From Cytophagales bacterium (GTDB lineage: Bacteria; Bacteroidota; Bacteroidia; Cytophagales; Cyclobacteriaceae): 64,000 bases of DNA. The DNA is taken from the NCBI GenBank assembly GCA_033344775.1, contig JAWPMT010000005.1:1533501-1597500 (forward strand), given 5' to 3'. A model generated the notes under the pieces. It made no database searches and was not told where the DNA came from. It saw only the letters and a program-made list of their open reading frames with translations. Shown here piece by piece: positions 17,794 through 26,678 of this stretch (positions are counted from its first letter, which is position 1; every line of letters starts with the position of its first letter). The position numbers and the translations under genes are program-made.

Positions 17794-18642
17794 TTAATGC
17801 TGAGAAAAATAACTTCGGAAGTTGGACGGAGAATAGCCTGAATGTGCCATAAATACTTTTGAGAAATAATTAGGATCAGAATAACCCAATGAATAAGCTA
17901 TTTCAGAAATAGAACAGGTTTGTGCCGATAAAAGCATCCTGGCTTTTTCCATTCTTCTGTCACGAATGTATTTTCCAGGGGAGCTTCCAAAAACTTCTTT
18001 GAACTTTCTTTTGAAGGTAGCTAAACTCATGGAAGACAGTTGAGCCAACTCGTCAACGGAGAGTTCTTCGTAAAGATGTGTTTCCACGACTTGCCTAATG
18101 TTCGTCTGCTCTTCTTTAAAAAGATTGATGACCAAATTGGATAACTCCTCTGATTGAGGAAGTTTCATGATCATCATCACCAATTCCGTCAATTTTAACT
18201 CGACTAGCTTATCGTCCACAAGATCCGGATGATCAAAATAGAAAAAGAGGCTTTCCATGTACTTTCTCATGAATTGATCGATTTGAATCAAATTCATCGA
18301 GGCAAGCGAAGACGAAATTGTCTTTTTTGAGATTAACAAACCTGGATCAATCACTTCATTGATGATCTCGGGATACAGCCTAAGAATGACTACTTCAGCA
18401 TGTTGCTCTTTATTGGCCGCGCTCCACTTGTTCACATAAGCTCCGCATTTCATCAATACACCCTGGTCGCTTTTCACAGATACTTTGCCGCCACTTCGAT
18501 ATAAATCTCCTGAAGTATTGACGGGAAAAATAAAACACCCATGCCCCTCTAAACTTGCGGCTGCAATCAGCGGTGGCTGGAATTTGAAGTGACTGATCAC
18601 TTTCCTGCCAGACATTTCCATGTGACGTTCACTAAATGTCAT
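17794..18642 (-). CDS. AraC-family transcriptional regulator
   Basis: The start is chosen at ATG 18642 (MTFSERHMEMSG), which overlaps the stop of the upstream SRPBCC gene as ATGA. An ATG at 18669 is possible but less natural. The 282-residue protein has an N-terminal cupin-like region and a C-terminal AraC domain: SVDELAQLSSMSLATFKRKFKEVFGSSPGKYIR, then the second HTH CSISEIAYSLGYSDPNYFSKVFMAHSGYSPSNFR. Both HTH motifs are complete. The 4-base overlap implies translational coupling, so it probably regulates, or responds with, the double-SRPBCC protein. The effector is unknown. Confidence 0.85.
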   Translation of the reverse strand: MTFSERHMEMSGRKVISHFKFQPPLIAAASLEGHGCFIFPVNTSGDLYRSGGKVSVKSDQGVLMKCGAYVNKWSAANKEQHAEVVILRLYPEIINEVIDPGLLISKKTISSSLASMNLIQIDQFMRKYMESLFFYFDHPDLVDDKLVELKLTELVMMIMKLPQSEELSNLVINLFKEEQTNIRQVVETHLYEELSVDELAQLSSMSLATFKRKFKEVFGSSPGKYIRDRRMEKARMLLSAQTCSISEIAYSLGYSDPNYFSKVFMAHSGYSPSNFRSYFSQH

Positions 18643-19742
18643 TTGTATTTTTTTCGGATGTCTTTCCAATTATCACTACTGATGGCTTCACCGGTCATCA
18701 CATGATGATCGATCGCCCAGGCGTATTCCTTAAAATTCTTTTTTAGCCCGCTTTTCGCTAACCCTTTTAGAAACCCTGGTTTTGTCAAATAATTGAATCT
18801 TATGGTAAGCTCAGTAGCTCCAGAGGCCAGTGCTTCCAGATCCATGTTGACCCAGGTATACGCTGGTCTTATCGGAAATCCCTTCTTTTCGGCAATTTCA
18901 ATCGTCAAATGCTTTTCGGGATCCAACTTTGCTAAACGATCGACAAAGTATTTCTTGCGATTTTCAGACATGTACATGATCCGTTTGGCCCCAACCACCG
19001 GACGATCATATCCGTCAAGATATGCTGAGTGAGTCGCGATGGGATTGCTAAGATGCACGTTCCCAAAATCCTCGGCAACAACTCGCCAAACCCTGGAAAC
19101 GGGTGCTTGTATTTCCTGAATTACTTCGAATGAAACCATCTTTTTGCGCATCTTGAGATCCTTCTCTTCCTTTTCGCGTATCGCTTTCAGCTTGTTTGGG
19201 TGTGGTTTCCCGGTCTCGATATAATGCTTCAACTCCTGCCCTTTATCAGATAAAACGTCTTCCAGTTTTTTCCGCATAAACCCTTTCATCGTCTTGCCCA
19301 AAATACCTTTGACAAGCATTTCGTTTTCGGAAATCCAATGAGTCTTGCCGTCTTCCGCTATCAGTTGATCTTTATTGATAGAATAAGCTACCATACCTGG
19401 CAGGCCTCCATACAGATCGTATTCAAAATAATAATCCTCTGGTTCGAAACGGATGATTTTTTCACGGGTATCATTGAAGCCGGCGGCGTTGATCTCACAG
19501 GACCTTTTTGCTGTGATCCCCTCGCCGCTGAATTCCACTACATGGTTCACTCCAGAGGCCCATTTACCGATGCCCCCATAATCCAATGCAAGCGCTTGCC
19601 AGACAGCTTCGATAGGTGCATCGATCAACACTTCATATTTCGCAGTAATATTTGGCGCTTCCCTTTCCATCTGTCGAGCTTGTGATTCATTCATTGTCAT
19701 TATTGCTGCCATAACCAGAGTGGTTTTTTGAAAGAATTTCAT
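18639..19742 (-). CDS. secreted protein with two SRPBCC domains
   Basis: This 367-residue protein has two copies of an SRPBCC (START/polyketide-cyclase-like) ligand-binding fold in tandem. The N-terminal 22 residues are a weak signal peptide (TLVMAAIMTMNESQA). Copy 1 is residues about 33-175, beginning ITAKYEVLIDAPIEAVWQALALDYGGIGKWA. Copy 2 is about 203-350, beginning VSFEVIQEIQAPVSRVWRVVAEDFGNVHLSN. The two share the A-P-x-x-x-V-W opening and a D-Y/F-G turn. Such domains bind hydrophobic ligands; in this arrangement the protein could be a lipid or steroid carrier, but no ligand can be named. It is translationally coupled to the AraC gene. Confidence 0.75.
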   Translation of the reverse strand: MKFFQKTTLVMAAIMTMNESQARQMEREAPNITAKYEVLIDAPIEAVWQALALDYGGIGKWASGVNHVVEFSGEGITAKRSCEINAAGFNDTREKIIRFEPEDYYFEYDLYGGLPGMVAYSINKDQLIAEDGKTHWISENEMLVKGILGKTMKGFMRKKLEDVLSDKGQELKHYIETGKPHPNKLKAIREKEEKDLKMRKKMVSFEVIQEIQAPVSRVWRVVAEDFGNVHLSNPIATHSAYLDGYDRPVVGAKRIMYMSENRKKYFVDRLAKLDPEKHLTIEIAEKKGFPIRPAYTWVNMDLEALASGATELTIRFNYLTKPGFLKGLAKSGLKKNFKEYAWAIDHHVMTGEAISSDNWKDIRKKYK

Positions 19743-19981
19743 TTATGAATCGTTTTATTTCGATTCCAAAATTCAAAAAATCGATGCTCGAAGCGCTGGA
19801 TGATTGGCTCAATAACGAGTAAAATCGGCTCAGAAACGGTTCTACCAGGCACATGAACAATCCGGCAATCATGCCCGAAAGTGGCGCTGAACAATAGAGA
19901 GAATAGAGGTTGTTTCGAAGGTCAGTAGATGGCAGGCACAATGACTCCTTCCTGTGTATCAGTGAAACAGCCTCTATCACT

Positions 19982-21196
19982 TTAAAAATATCTGGTCACC
20001 GACGCTTGCAAAAAATTATCATCCCGGATAAAGTAGGTGAATTCTAAAGGATCAACATTTTGAAAAAATCTTGATTCCAAGACAGCTTTCCAATTGCTAC
20101 CAACCCTTCTGCTAAACTCTACAAAATACAACTCAGTCGTCCGGTTCACATCATAGATGGCACCCATCAGGAACTGCGTATCCTGCACATCATTGAATCC
20201 TAGTCTAACACCGGCAAACACATCGCTTTGCAAACCATTTAGTGATAATTCATCTCTATCATCGTACAAGAATTCACCCAGGACACCAATATCCAGGCCC
20301 GATCCTCCGACATTTCCAAACGTATATTCAAAGCCTCCTACCAACGCGAATACATCCTGAAAAGGATTGGCTCTGTAAATCGATTCCAGTTTCAGAAGCA
20401 AAGGCCCTGTCGTCAATTGCATATCGAGACCAAATTGATGGATCACTCCATAAATTGAAGTAAAAGTTGTGAAGTCCGTGATGATTGGTTCTCTTCCAGT
20501 ACCATTGAAATACGACAATCCAAAGTCCAGTGGTCCGATATAATTGGACAACCGCGCAGCAAAAGAGGGCCGCCATCTCCCTGCGTCACTCTCAAAATCA
20601 AAATCTCGACTATCGATCACAATGTCACTTGCATCACCAGGTCTTAATCGGCCTTTTCTACCTGGAAAAACTCGCTTACGGAAGTAAGGCATCACAAAGA
20701 GTTCGACCGTCCCCAGGTTATTGAGGATACTTAAATGTGCCATGAATTCTCCGAGTTTGGCTTCACCATCGAAACTTTCTACTGCATCCGTTTGATTGAT
20801 GATATCAACCAGATGGGCTGATTCGGTTTTACCCCAAAACACCTTTTTAAAGCCTATCGAAAAATCTAAATCATCGTTGTATGTCTGCCAATAAAGTTCA
20901 CGAATGTCCAGATGTGTCCTTCGGCTGTCGTGCTGATCCAATCGGGCAAAACCGACAAATTTCAAACTATGAACGCCATCTGCCCATTCCAATAAGTACT
21001 CCGGCTGCACTCGGAATGAAAGGTAATTTTGTTCCTGACCAGGATACATGGCATCCTTGAAGAAATAACGATTACTGCCCTCAACCTCCAGGGAAAATTC
21101 CTGATAGGTTTCCTTATCTTCCTGCGCCTTTAACATCAAAGGGAAGAGACCCAGGACAATCCATCCCAAGCCTCTCACTAATCCACCGCCTAACAC
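19982..21196 (-). CDS. outer-membrane barrel of an MMPL export operon
   Basis: This 404-residue protein has a signal peptide, followed by strand-rich sequence with aromatic ends: LLEWADGVHSLKFVGFARLDQH, IRELYWQTYNDDLDFSIGFKKVFWGKTE, NYIGPLDFGLSYFNGTGRE, and GVRLGFNDVQDTQFLMGAIYD. The final strand ends in FLQASVTRYF, and a terminal F is the classic outer-membrane insertion signal. The layout resembles DUF1302-like barrels that accompany MMPL transporters. It is the last gene of the operon, 6 bases after the LolA-like gene, and probably provides the outer-membrane part of the export route. The cargo is unknown. Confidence 0.7.
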   Translation of the reverse strand: MLGGGLVRGLGWIVLGLFPLMLKAQEDKETYQEFSLEVEGSNRYFFKDAMYPGQEQNYLSFRVQPEYLLEWADGVHSLKFVGFARLDQHDSRRTHLDIRELYWQTYNDDLDFSIGFKKVFWGKTESAHLVDIINQTDAVESFDGEAKLGEFMAHLSILNNLGTVELFVMPYFRKRVFPGRKGRLRPGDASDIVIDSRDFDFESDAGRWRPSFAARLSNYIGPLDFGLSYFNGTGREPIITDFTTFTSIYGVIHQFGLDMQLTTGPLLLKLESIYRANPFQDVFALVGGFEYTFGNVGGSGLDIGVLGEFLYDDRDELSLNGLQSDVFAGVRLGFNDVQDTQFLMGAIYDVNRTTELYFVEFSRRVGSNWKAVLESRFFQNVDPLEFTYFIRDDNFLQASVTRYF

Positions 21197-21202
21197 TGTT
21201 GA

Positions 21203-22006
21203 TTATCTTCCTATGCGCTGCAAAGTGGTCTGGTTGAAATCATCTTCTTCCAGTCCCGTCTTGAATTTGTAACCCTCAAAGAACAATTCCGTTTCCTTTC
21301 CCGTCTGGTGATTGACCATGTAAAATCGACCTGCTCTTTGGTGTTTGTCCAGATAAGTCTCGTAATCGTGATAAGTAAGCGTCTTCAACATGGCCCCTTT
21401 GCGATCAAAGAATTCCATTTTCTCGAAGCGATAGTTCTTGTCCGGATTGTAATAGGCAATTCGCTTTTGATATCCAGACTTGGGATCTACCGGAAATTGC
21501 TCCACTAGCAGTACATTCTCTCCGTTGAAATTGTCCTCTTTAAGGAACTTGTAAGTGTACTTTTCTACCTCATCCGATGAAAGGTCCTCATACGCAAATT
21601 CACTACCCATAAATGGTCCGGATTTGTTGCTGGAAGAGATACGCTTTACCCGCTTAATAGAAGGCAAATACAACCACTGGTCGTCGGATCCTTCTTTATG
21701 TGTGAATGTCAACGTAGCTGTTCCCTGGACATCTCTGGGACTATTGAATACGATCAGTGATTTATCCCCATCTGTAGTCAATTCATAAGTCATGTTCGTC
21801 ATGAAACGCTCACTTTCCTGCCCCTGACGATTCCTTAGTACCATGCGAAGGTCCACTTCAGATGATTCAAAACCTTCATCGGCTTTGATGGCTTTTTGTG
21901 CAATTTCAATCCCTTTTTCTTCGGGAGATTGGCCGTATGATGGTCCTGCAACAAACAAGACGATCAAGGCTATGATTGATAATTTAGTTTTCATTTTCAA
22001 AGTCAT
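21203..22006 (-). CDS. LolA-like outer-membrane lipoprotein-sorting protein
   Basis: The 267-residue protein has a signal peptide (MKTKLSIIALIVLFVAGPSYG); the ATG at 21994 is as likely as the one at 22006. The mature part has the LolA/LppX-like half-barrel typical of transport operons: SSEVDLRMVLRNRQGQESE, MTYELTTDGDKSLIVFNSP, then the signature QWLYLPSIKRVKRISSSNKSG and GPFMGSEFAYEDLS. This group (LolA_like, PF17131-type) is nearly always next to an MMPL transporter, as here. It should be a periplasmic carrier of a hydrophobic molecule between the inner-membrane transporter and the barrel. Confidence 0.82.
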   Translation of the reverse strand: MTLKMKTKLSIIALIVLFVAGPSYGQSPEEKGIEIAQKAIKADEGFESSEVDLRMVLRNRQGQESERFMTNMTYELTTDGDKSLIVFNSPRDVQGTATLTFTHKEGSDDQWLYLPSIKRVKRISSSNKSGPFMGSEFAYEDLSSDEVEKYTYKFLKEDNFNGENVLLVEQFPVDPKSGYQKRIAYYNPDKNYRFEKMEFFDRKGAMLKTLTYHDYETYLDKHQRAGRFYMVNHQTGKETELFFEGYKFKTGLEEDDFNQTTLQRIGR

Positions 22007-22022
22007 TTTACGTATTAATGGA

Positions 22023-24395
22023 TTAGGATACTTGGCTGGTTGCCAATGTTGGTTTTTGGTCTTTACCGGCAGAGATCAACAGAATAGCTGGTAACATGAG
22101 GAAGTCTATGATCAGTGCACTGATGATGATGATCGTGGTGACCTTGGCCATCCCTTCATTCATGCCGAAACTGGATTGTGATAAGATCACAAAGCCCGAA
22201 ATAAGTACGATAGTGGTCACGACTAGGGCCCTTCCAACCGTATCAAAGGCATATCTCACCGCATCTTCAGCAGAATAACCATGCTCGCGACGTGCTCGCA
22301 GGTACTTGGTGAGGAAATGAATGGTGTCATCGACAATGATCCCCAGGGTCATGCCAAACACGATGGATATCCCTACATTGATCGTTCCTCCAAGTAAGGC
22401 CCATACCCCAAATCCTACCAAAGCAGGAGTCAGGTTCGGGATCAGGCTCAGGAACCCATGTTTGAAACTTCGAAGTGCCAAAGTCAAAACCAAGGTGATT
22501 AGGCCTATTGCAATCAGATTGCCGCTGATGAGACTCACAATCTGTGTTCTAGACAGATAAGCAAACATCATCGTCGGACTGATCCCTTTGGTATGCATGT
22601 ATTCCGGTGTATTCTGTTCCAACCAACTTTCTGCTCGTTCCGTGAAGCTAATCATGTCTTTAGTAGGCATGTTGACGTAAGTAGCCGTCAATCGGGTCTC
22701 TGACTTATCGACATTGATCTGGTTATTGAGGTCCAGACCGAACGGCAGCGACAATTCATATAGCAATAAATATTGTGCAGCTTCCTCCCGATTTTCAGGC
22801 ACTCGGTAGTACGTCTGATCATCTCCGTGCATGGATCGATTGATCCTTCGGGCTACTTCCGAATAAGCGTTAACGTGGACCACTTCTGGCTGGCTTTCTA
22901 ACCACATCTCAAATGCTTCCAGATTCTTCAGGTATTCCGGATTGTTGATACCTCCTGGTTCACCAGAAGCCAATGAAAATTCCGCATTGTAAATGCCCGT
23001 GAGGTTGTCATTGATGAAATCTGTGTCTTGTCGGAAAGTCACACTGTCATCGAAGTATTTCACAAACTCATCATTCAATTCGATGTTCATCGCAAAGAAT
23101 CCCAAAACGCTAATTACCACGACAGACCCTCCCAAGGTCGCGACCCGCCGACCGATCACAGCGTCAGCAATTCGATGGTAAAAACCGCCACTACTTTGCG
23201 CATTGTCTTGCGTCGTTGAAGCTTTTACGCGAATAGGCAGTAGCGACATCAATACCGGAAGCAACGTCACCGAAAAGAAGAAAGCACCTGTCATGCCCAC
23301 CGCGGCGATATTACCCAGGTCTCTGAATGGAGGCACTTCGGCCGAATTAAGAGATAGAAAACCGATAACGGTCGTCAAACTTGTAATAAAAACCGGCATG
23401 AAATTCACCCTCAAACTCTCGATCACTGCGGCTTTCTTTTCCAGACCCTTGCGTACTCCCTGGATCATTGTGATCAGGATATGGATACTATCGGCCACTG
23501 CCAGGGTCATGATGATGATCGGAGCAGCGCCAGATGGTGGTGTCAATTTAATACCCATGTGCCCTGCAAAACCCATCCCAAACATGATAGAGAAAACAAT
23601 CACCAAAAGGGAAGCAAATGTCCCGGAAAGGGTTCTTGTCGCGATAAGAATGGTAATCAAGATCGCCAAAAACATGGCGGGAATTAAGGTGGAACTGTCC
23701 TTTTGAGATGCTTCAAAGAATGCGCTGTTCAACATGACTAATCCTGAAAGGTGTGTTTGAAGCTCCGGATGTTTCGCCTCAAAGGCTTCCGTCATTTCAC
23801 GCACGTGAGCAACGATCGTAGGATTCTCACTGACGTCTTCACCGGGTAATTGTACCGTCACATTGATGGCCGCCACGGTTCCCTCCTCATTCAGCAAACG
23901 ATGAACCAACAACGGCTCATTGGTCGCCACTTCTTTGATCTTTTTGATCTGTTGCTGCGTTTTTTGTGCGGCATCTGTCACCAGATCTTCTACAAAGAGA
24001 TCATCTTCCTCCGCATAGGTGTGTTGAAAGTTGGTGATGGCGTCAACACGTGTGGAGAACGGCACCTGCCAGGAGTCAGCCGTTAATTCCTCTATGGCTT
24101 CGAGCGTTCTGGTATTGAACACTTCTCCATCCTTCGGAGCAATCACAATCAAAACATTGTCGTCCTGTGTGTATTTGCGTTGCAATGCTTCATAGGCTTG
24201 TAACTGAGGATTGTCTTTCTTAAAAAAGACCCTATAATCTCCGTCAAAACCTAGTTTGGCTCCTCCTGACCCAAAAACCATGGCAAGAGCTATGCTCAAG
24301 ATCAATACAGGCCATCGGTATTGGATGACCCATCTACCCCATCGCTCCCCAAACTGCTGGGAATTTTCCTTGAGGTTTTTTATCGATTCGTTCAT
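22023..24395 (-). CDS. MMPL/RND-family transporter
   Basis: This 790-residue inner-membrane transporter has two-fold symmetry and about twelve membrane helices. Helix 1 is WPVLILSIALAMVFGSG, and each half has a large periplasmic loop followed by five helices. The sterol-sensing-like segments include GAAPIIIMTLAVADSIHILITM and VGISIVFGMTLGIIVDDTIHFL, with conserved D in VADSIH and VDDTIH (the proton relay aspartates of RND proteins). This is the predicted-exporter type that moves lipids or hydrophobic compounds. It heads the operon followed by the LolA-like protein and the barrel, and is divergent from the MarR regulator. Confidence 0.88.
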   Translation of the reverse strand: MNESIKNLKENSQQFGERWGRWVIQYRWPVLILSIALAMVFGSGGAKLGFDGDYRVFFKKDNPQLQAYEALQRKYTQDDNVLIVIAPKDGEVFNTRTLEAIEELTADSWQVPFSTRVDAITNFQHTYAEEDDLFVEDLVTDAAQKTQQQIKKIKEVATNEPLLVHRLLNEEGTVAAINVTVQLPGEDVSENPTIVAHVREMTEAFEAKHPELQTHLSGLVMLNSAFFEASQKDSSTLIPAMFLAILITILIATRTLSGTFASLLVIVFSIMFGMGFAGHMGIKLTPPSGAAPIIIMTLAVADSIHILITMIQGVRKGLEKKAAVIESLRVNFMPVFITSLTTVIGFLSLNSAEVPPFRDLGNIAAVGMTGAFFFSVTLLPVLMSLLPIRVKASTTQDNAQSSGGFYHRIADAVIGRRVATLGGSVVVISVLGFFAMNIELNDEFVKYFDDSVTFRQDTDFINDNLTGIYNAEFSLASGEPGGINNPEYLKNLEAFEMWLESQPEVVHVNAYSEVARRINRSMHGDDQTYYRVPENREEAAQYLLLYELSLPFGLDLNNQINVDKSETRLTATYVNMPTKDMISFTERAESWLEQNTPEYMHTKGISPTMMFAYLSRTQIVSLISGNLIAIGLITLVLTLALRSFKHGFLSLIPNLTPALVGFGVWALLGGTINVGISIVFGMTLGIIVDDTIHFLTKYLRARREHGYSAEDAVRYAFDTVGRALVVTTIVLISGFVILSQSSFGMNEGMAKVTTIIIISALIIDFLMLPAILLISAGKDQKPTLATSQVS

Positions 24396-24428
24396 TGATT
24401 AAGATATATAAATACGATTGATGAATAT

Positions 24429-24500
24429 TTCGATTTTCGAAGTAATATGTCTTTAATCGAAACTCAGATATTTTAGTTTCAAAATATTTCGATTTTCGTA
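24429..24500. promoter_or_regulatory. paired MarR operator candidates
   Basis: Two copies of the same palindromic motif lie between the divergent transporter and MarR genes: TTCGATTTTCGAA at 24429-24441 (perfect 5-bp arms) and TTCGATTTTCGTA at 24488-24500 (one mismatch). Both are embedded in the larger direct repeat AATATTTCGATTTTCG, 59 bases apart. They are good candidates for the MarR binding sites. Confidence 0.7.
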
Positions 24501-24569
24501 TTATATTTTTTCTGAAACATTTTTCTTGAGATTTTTGTAGTTATCATAAGCACATAATTTTTTGATGAC

Positions 24570-25040
24570 ATGACGAGCGAGGCGGCAACAATTGGACAGG
24601 ATAAATTGAGTTTCTCTGAATCTTTCCCTAAGATCTTCTCCAAACTATTGGTCAGGATGGAGGAAGTGGACGATTGGTGTGTACAAATCACTCAGGATAT
24701 CACAAAACAAGATCTGTTGTTGATCGATCACATCGGGGAAAGTGAATACCTGATCATGCGAGACATTTCGGAATACCTCAATACACCGCACAGTACGGCA
24801 ACAGGCATCGTCGATAAGCTGGTGAAGAAGTCTTATTTACAGCGATTCTATTCTGAAGAAGACAGACGGACGGTACTGGTTGGCTTGACAGACAAGGCCA
24901 AAGAATTGAAGGAAATGTTTTGTAGTAAGCGTCATGAAATGAGTGAGAACATTGCATCCGTGCTTACTCCCAGCGAACAAGATGAGTTGCTCCGGATTTT
25001 TGAAAAAATCGATCGTACGTTACAACCTCAGAGTGAATGA
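24570..25040 (+). CDS. MarR-family transcriptional regulator
   Basis: This 156-residue regulator has the winged-helix core of MarR. It opens with an amphipathic helix (LSFSESFPKIFSKLLVRM), then DLLLIDHIGESEYLIMRDISEYLNTPHSTATGIVDKLVKKSYLQR, followed by the wing YSEEDRRTVLVGLTDKAKEL. The D-R-R wing motif is intact. It is transcribed away from the MMPL operon with 175 bases between, containing two palindromes. Repression of the export operon, relieved by the transported compound or a signal of it, is the likely role; this is inference from the arrangement. The first ATG is taken as the start. Confidence 0.88.
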   Translation: MTSEAATIGQDKLSFSESFPKIFSKLLVRMEEVDDWCVQITQDITKQDLLLIDHIGESEYLIMRDISEYLNTPHSTATGIVDKLVKKSYLQRFYSEEDRRTVLVGLTDKAKELKEMFCSKRHEMSENIASVLTPSEQDELLRIFEKIDRTLQPQSE

Positions 25041-25949
25041 CTTGGATCAATCGAAATTCCGGTAGAGGAATATCATTTCTTCAGTGATCCATTATTTATT
25101 GAGTTAATTAGTTCTTGAGTTTCTCTGCTTCTGACTTTGTAATTTTCTGGTTCTGGATTTCCTGACATAGGTATGCTGAACCATTTTGAGCGGGTCACTA
25201 CAGCAGTGCAGCATGATTCGTTAAATTGAAACTTTCACTTTCAAAGATGATCCCATATTGATTGATCGAGAATTACCGCTTTATTCCACTACTGGAATTG
25301 ATCGTTTAGGCTAATGAAATTTCTTTGAAATAGATAGGAAAACATCCCAGGAAGCAAGGTCGGTTCTGACCTTGTTTCAAGATCCTGGGTGTCTATGCAG
25401 GCGGAACCGATCTGGTCTGTGAGTACCTATTTTCCACATACATGATATGTCTTCGAGGGTTGTTTGGGAGCCGATCTGAGCGTGCGTTTTGAACTAGCGT
25501 GGATAGCACGAACCAATTGACTTTCAATACTTATCACTCCCTCTAGTGACACTGATAACTGATACAAAACTCCGTTAGAAACCATACATTATCAAGGGGA
25601 AAAACCCTGTGATGACGCAAGTGTTTTTCAGGTAGGTAAAAAGAAAAACCCTGTTTTACTGTGACCGCTATGACTGACGGATGGATTTGAAATTATCATT
25701 GTTAAAGTATTATAGAAATACTAATATATATAGCAAAATACTAATATTAATAGTACTATATTTACTCCCCGAAATACTAAACAGTAAAAGGGCAGGTGAT
25801 ATTAGGGGAGATTGCTCATGGATTAATGGGCGATTTGGAGCCTCCTGAAATGGCCTCTATTCGGGGCCGAGCTCGCAACCATAAACACCTGAAAACGTCG
25901 TTTCGCGGCAACCAGGCTTGATTTTTCTGCAACCAGTGTTAACATTTTA
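25041..25949. other. 909-base gene-free region with hairpin and AT repeats
   Basis: No convincing coding sequence is visible in either strand between the MarR and histidine kinase genes. It holds a long nested hairpin (25342-25392), a short AT-rich cluster near 25700-25790 with three copies of AATACTAA (25717, 25737, 25773), one inverted AGTATTAT and a TAGTACTA palindrome. Near its end, GCAACCAG occurs twice (25908 and 25930). It may host a small RNA or a complex promoter. Confidence 0.45.
25342..25392. repeat. nested inverted repeat, possible structured RNA
   Basis: Outer arms ACATCCCAGGA and TCCTGGGTGT enclose inner arms CAAGGTC and GACCTTG with a 6-base loop. The fold has about 17 pairs and no T-run after it. 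It lies in the middle of a gene-free region, which favours a structured RNA or a protein-binding palindrome over a terminator. Confidence 0.55.
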
Positions 25950-26678
25950 ATGAGTAAGCAACCATCTTCTAAGACGTACCCACCAAAGGACAAAGATTTC
26001 CGTGAGGATCCCGCGACCGAAAATATGGCTGTGTCTGATAAGGAATTGGTCTTGCAATTGCGCTCGCAACTGGAGTTGTCTCAACATGAGTTGAATCATG
26101 CCGCTCGAGAGATCCATGACAATCTCGGCCACCTTGCCAATCTGGTACATATTCACCTAAAATTATTGTTAGAAACTCCCAAGGAGGATCAGCAGCAAAA
26201 GGTTGAAGACATCAGCGCTTTGGTCTCTGAATTGAATCATGAAATCAAACAATTATCGATCAATCTGACTGCTTCCGGCGCGGATACAACAGCTTTCGAT
26301 CAACTCCTATTGAAAGAGATACTGCGATTGAAACGACTTAATCTATTTCAGGTGGTTTACATGGAGCCTGAGCACTGGCCGGACCTCCCTTCATTTAAGG
26401 GTCTGGTGCTATTTCGGATGGTTCAGGAAATCCTTAATAACGTACTTAAGCACAGTAACGCTTCTATGCTCAAAGTGCAGGCTATCCAATCTGGTTCTTT
26501 CCTGAATCTTCATTTGGAGGACAATGGTGATGGTTACGATCCAACGAGTGAACCGGATAGACCGCAATTAGGCATGAAGCACCTGTACGAACGTGCTAGA
26601 ATGATCCAGGCGCAGCTGCAGGTAGAAAGCAAACAACAAGAGGGCACTTCTGTTCACCTTAGAATACCGATCCCATGA
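25950..26678 (+). CDS. soluble NarL-type sensor histidine kinase
   Basis: This 242-residue cytoplasmic kinase lacks membrane segments and a separate sensor domain. The phosphoacceptor region is QHELNHAAREIHDNLGHLANLVHIHLKLLL, which matches the HisKA_3 type (H-D/E-N-L-G). The C-terminal half has an HATPase_c domain: RMVQEILNNVLKHSNASMLKV (N-box), LEDNGDGYDP (G1) and LGMKHLYERARMIQAQL (G2-like). Its first 50 residues are polar and could bind a partner protein. The stop overlaps the next gene as ATGA, so the kinase and its LuxR-type regulator are translationally coupled. The stimulus is unknown and would come from another protein. Confidence 0.88.
   Translation: MSKQPSSKTYPPKDKDFREDPATENMAVSDKELVLQLRSQLELSQHELNHAAREIHDNLGHLANLVHIHLKLLLETPKEDQQQKVEDISALVSELNHEIKQLSINLTASGADTTAFDQLLLKEILRLKRLNLFQVVYMEPEHWPDLPSFKGLVLFRMVQEILNNVLKHSNASMLKVQAIQSGSFLNLHLEDNGDGYDPTSEPDRPQLGMKHLYERARMIQAQLQVESKQQEGTSVHLRIPIP

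Noticed and set aside
19687-19980. 97-codon minus-strand frame between the SRPBCC protein gene and the barrel gene
   Set aside because: Ser/Leu-rich low-complexity sequence without a domain or signal peptide; it overlaps the start of the SRPBCC gene and has no clear support.
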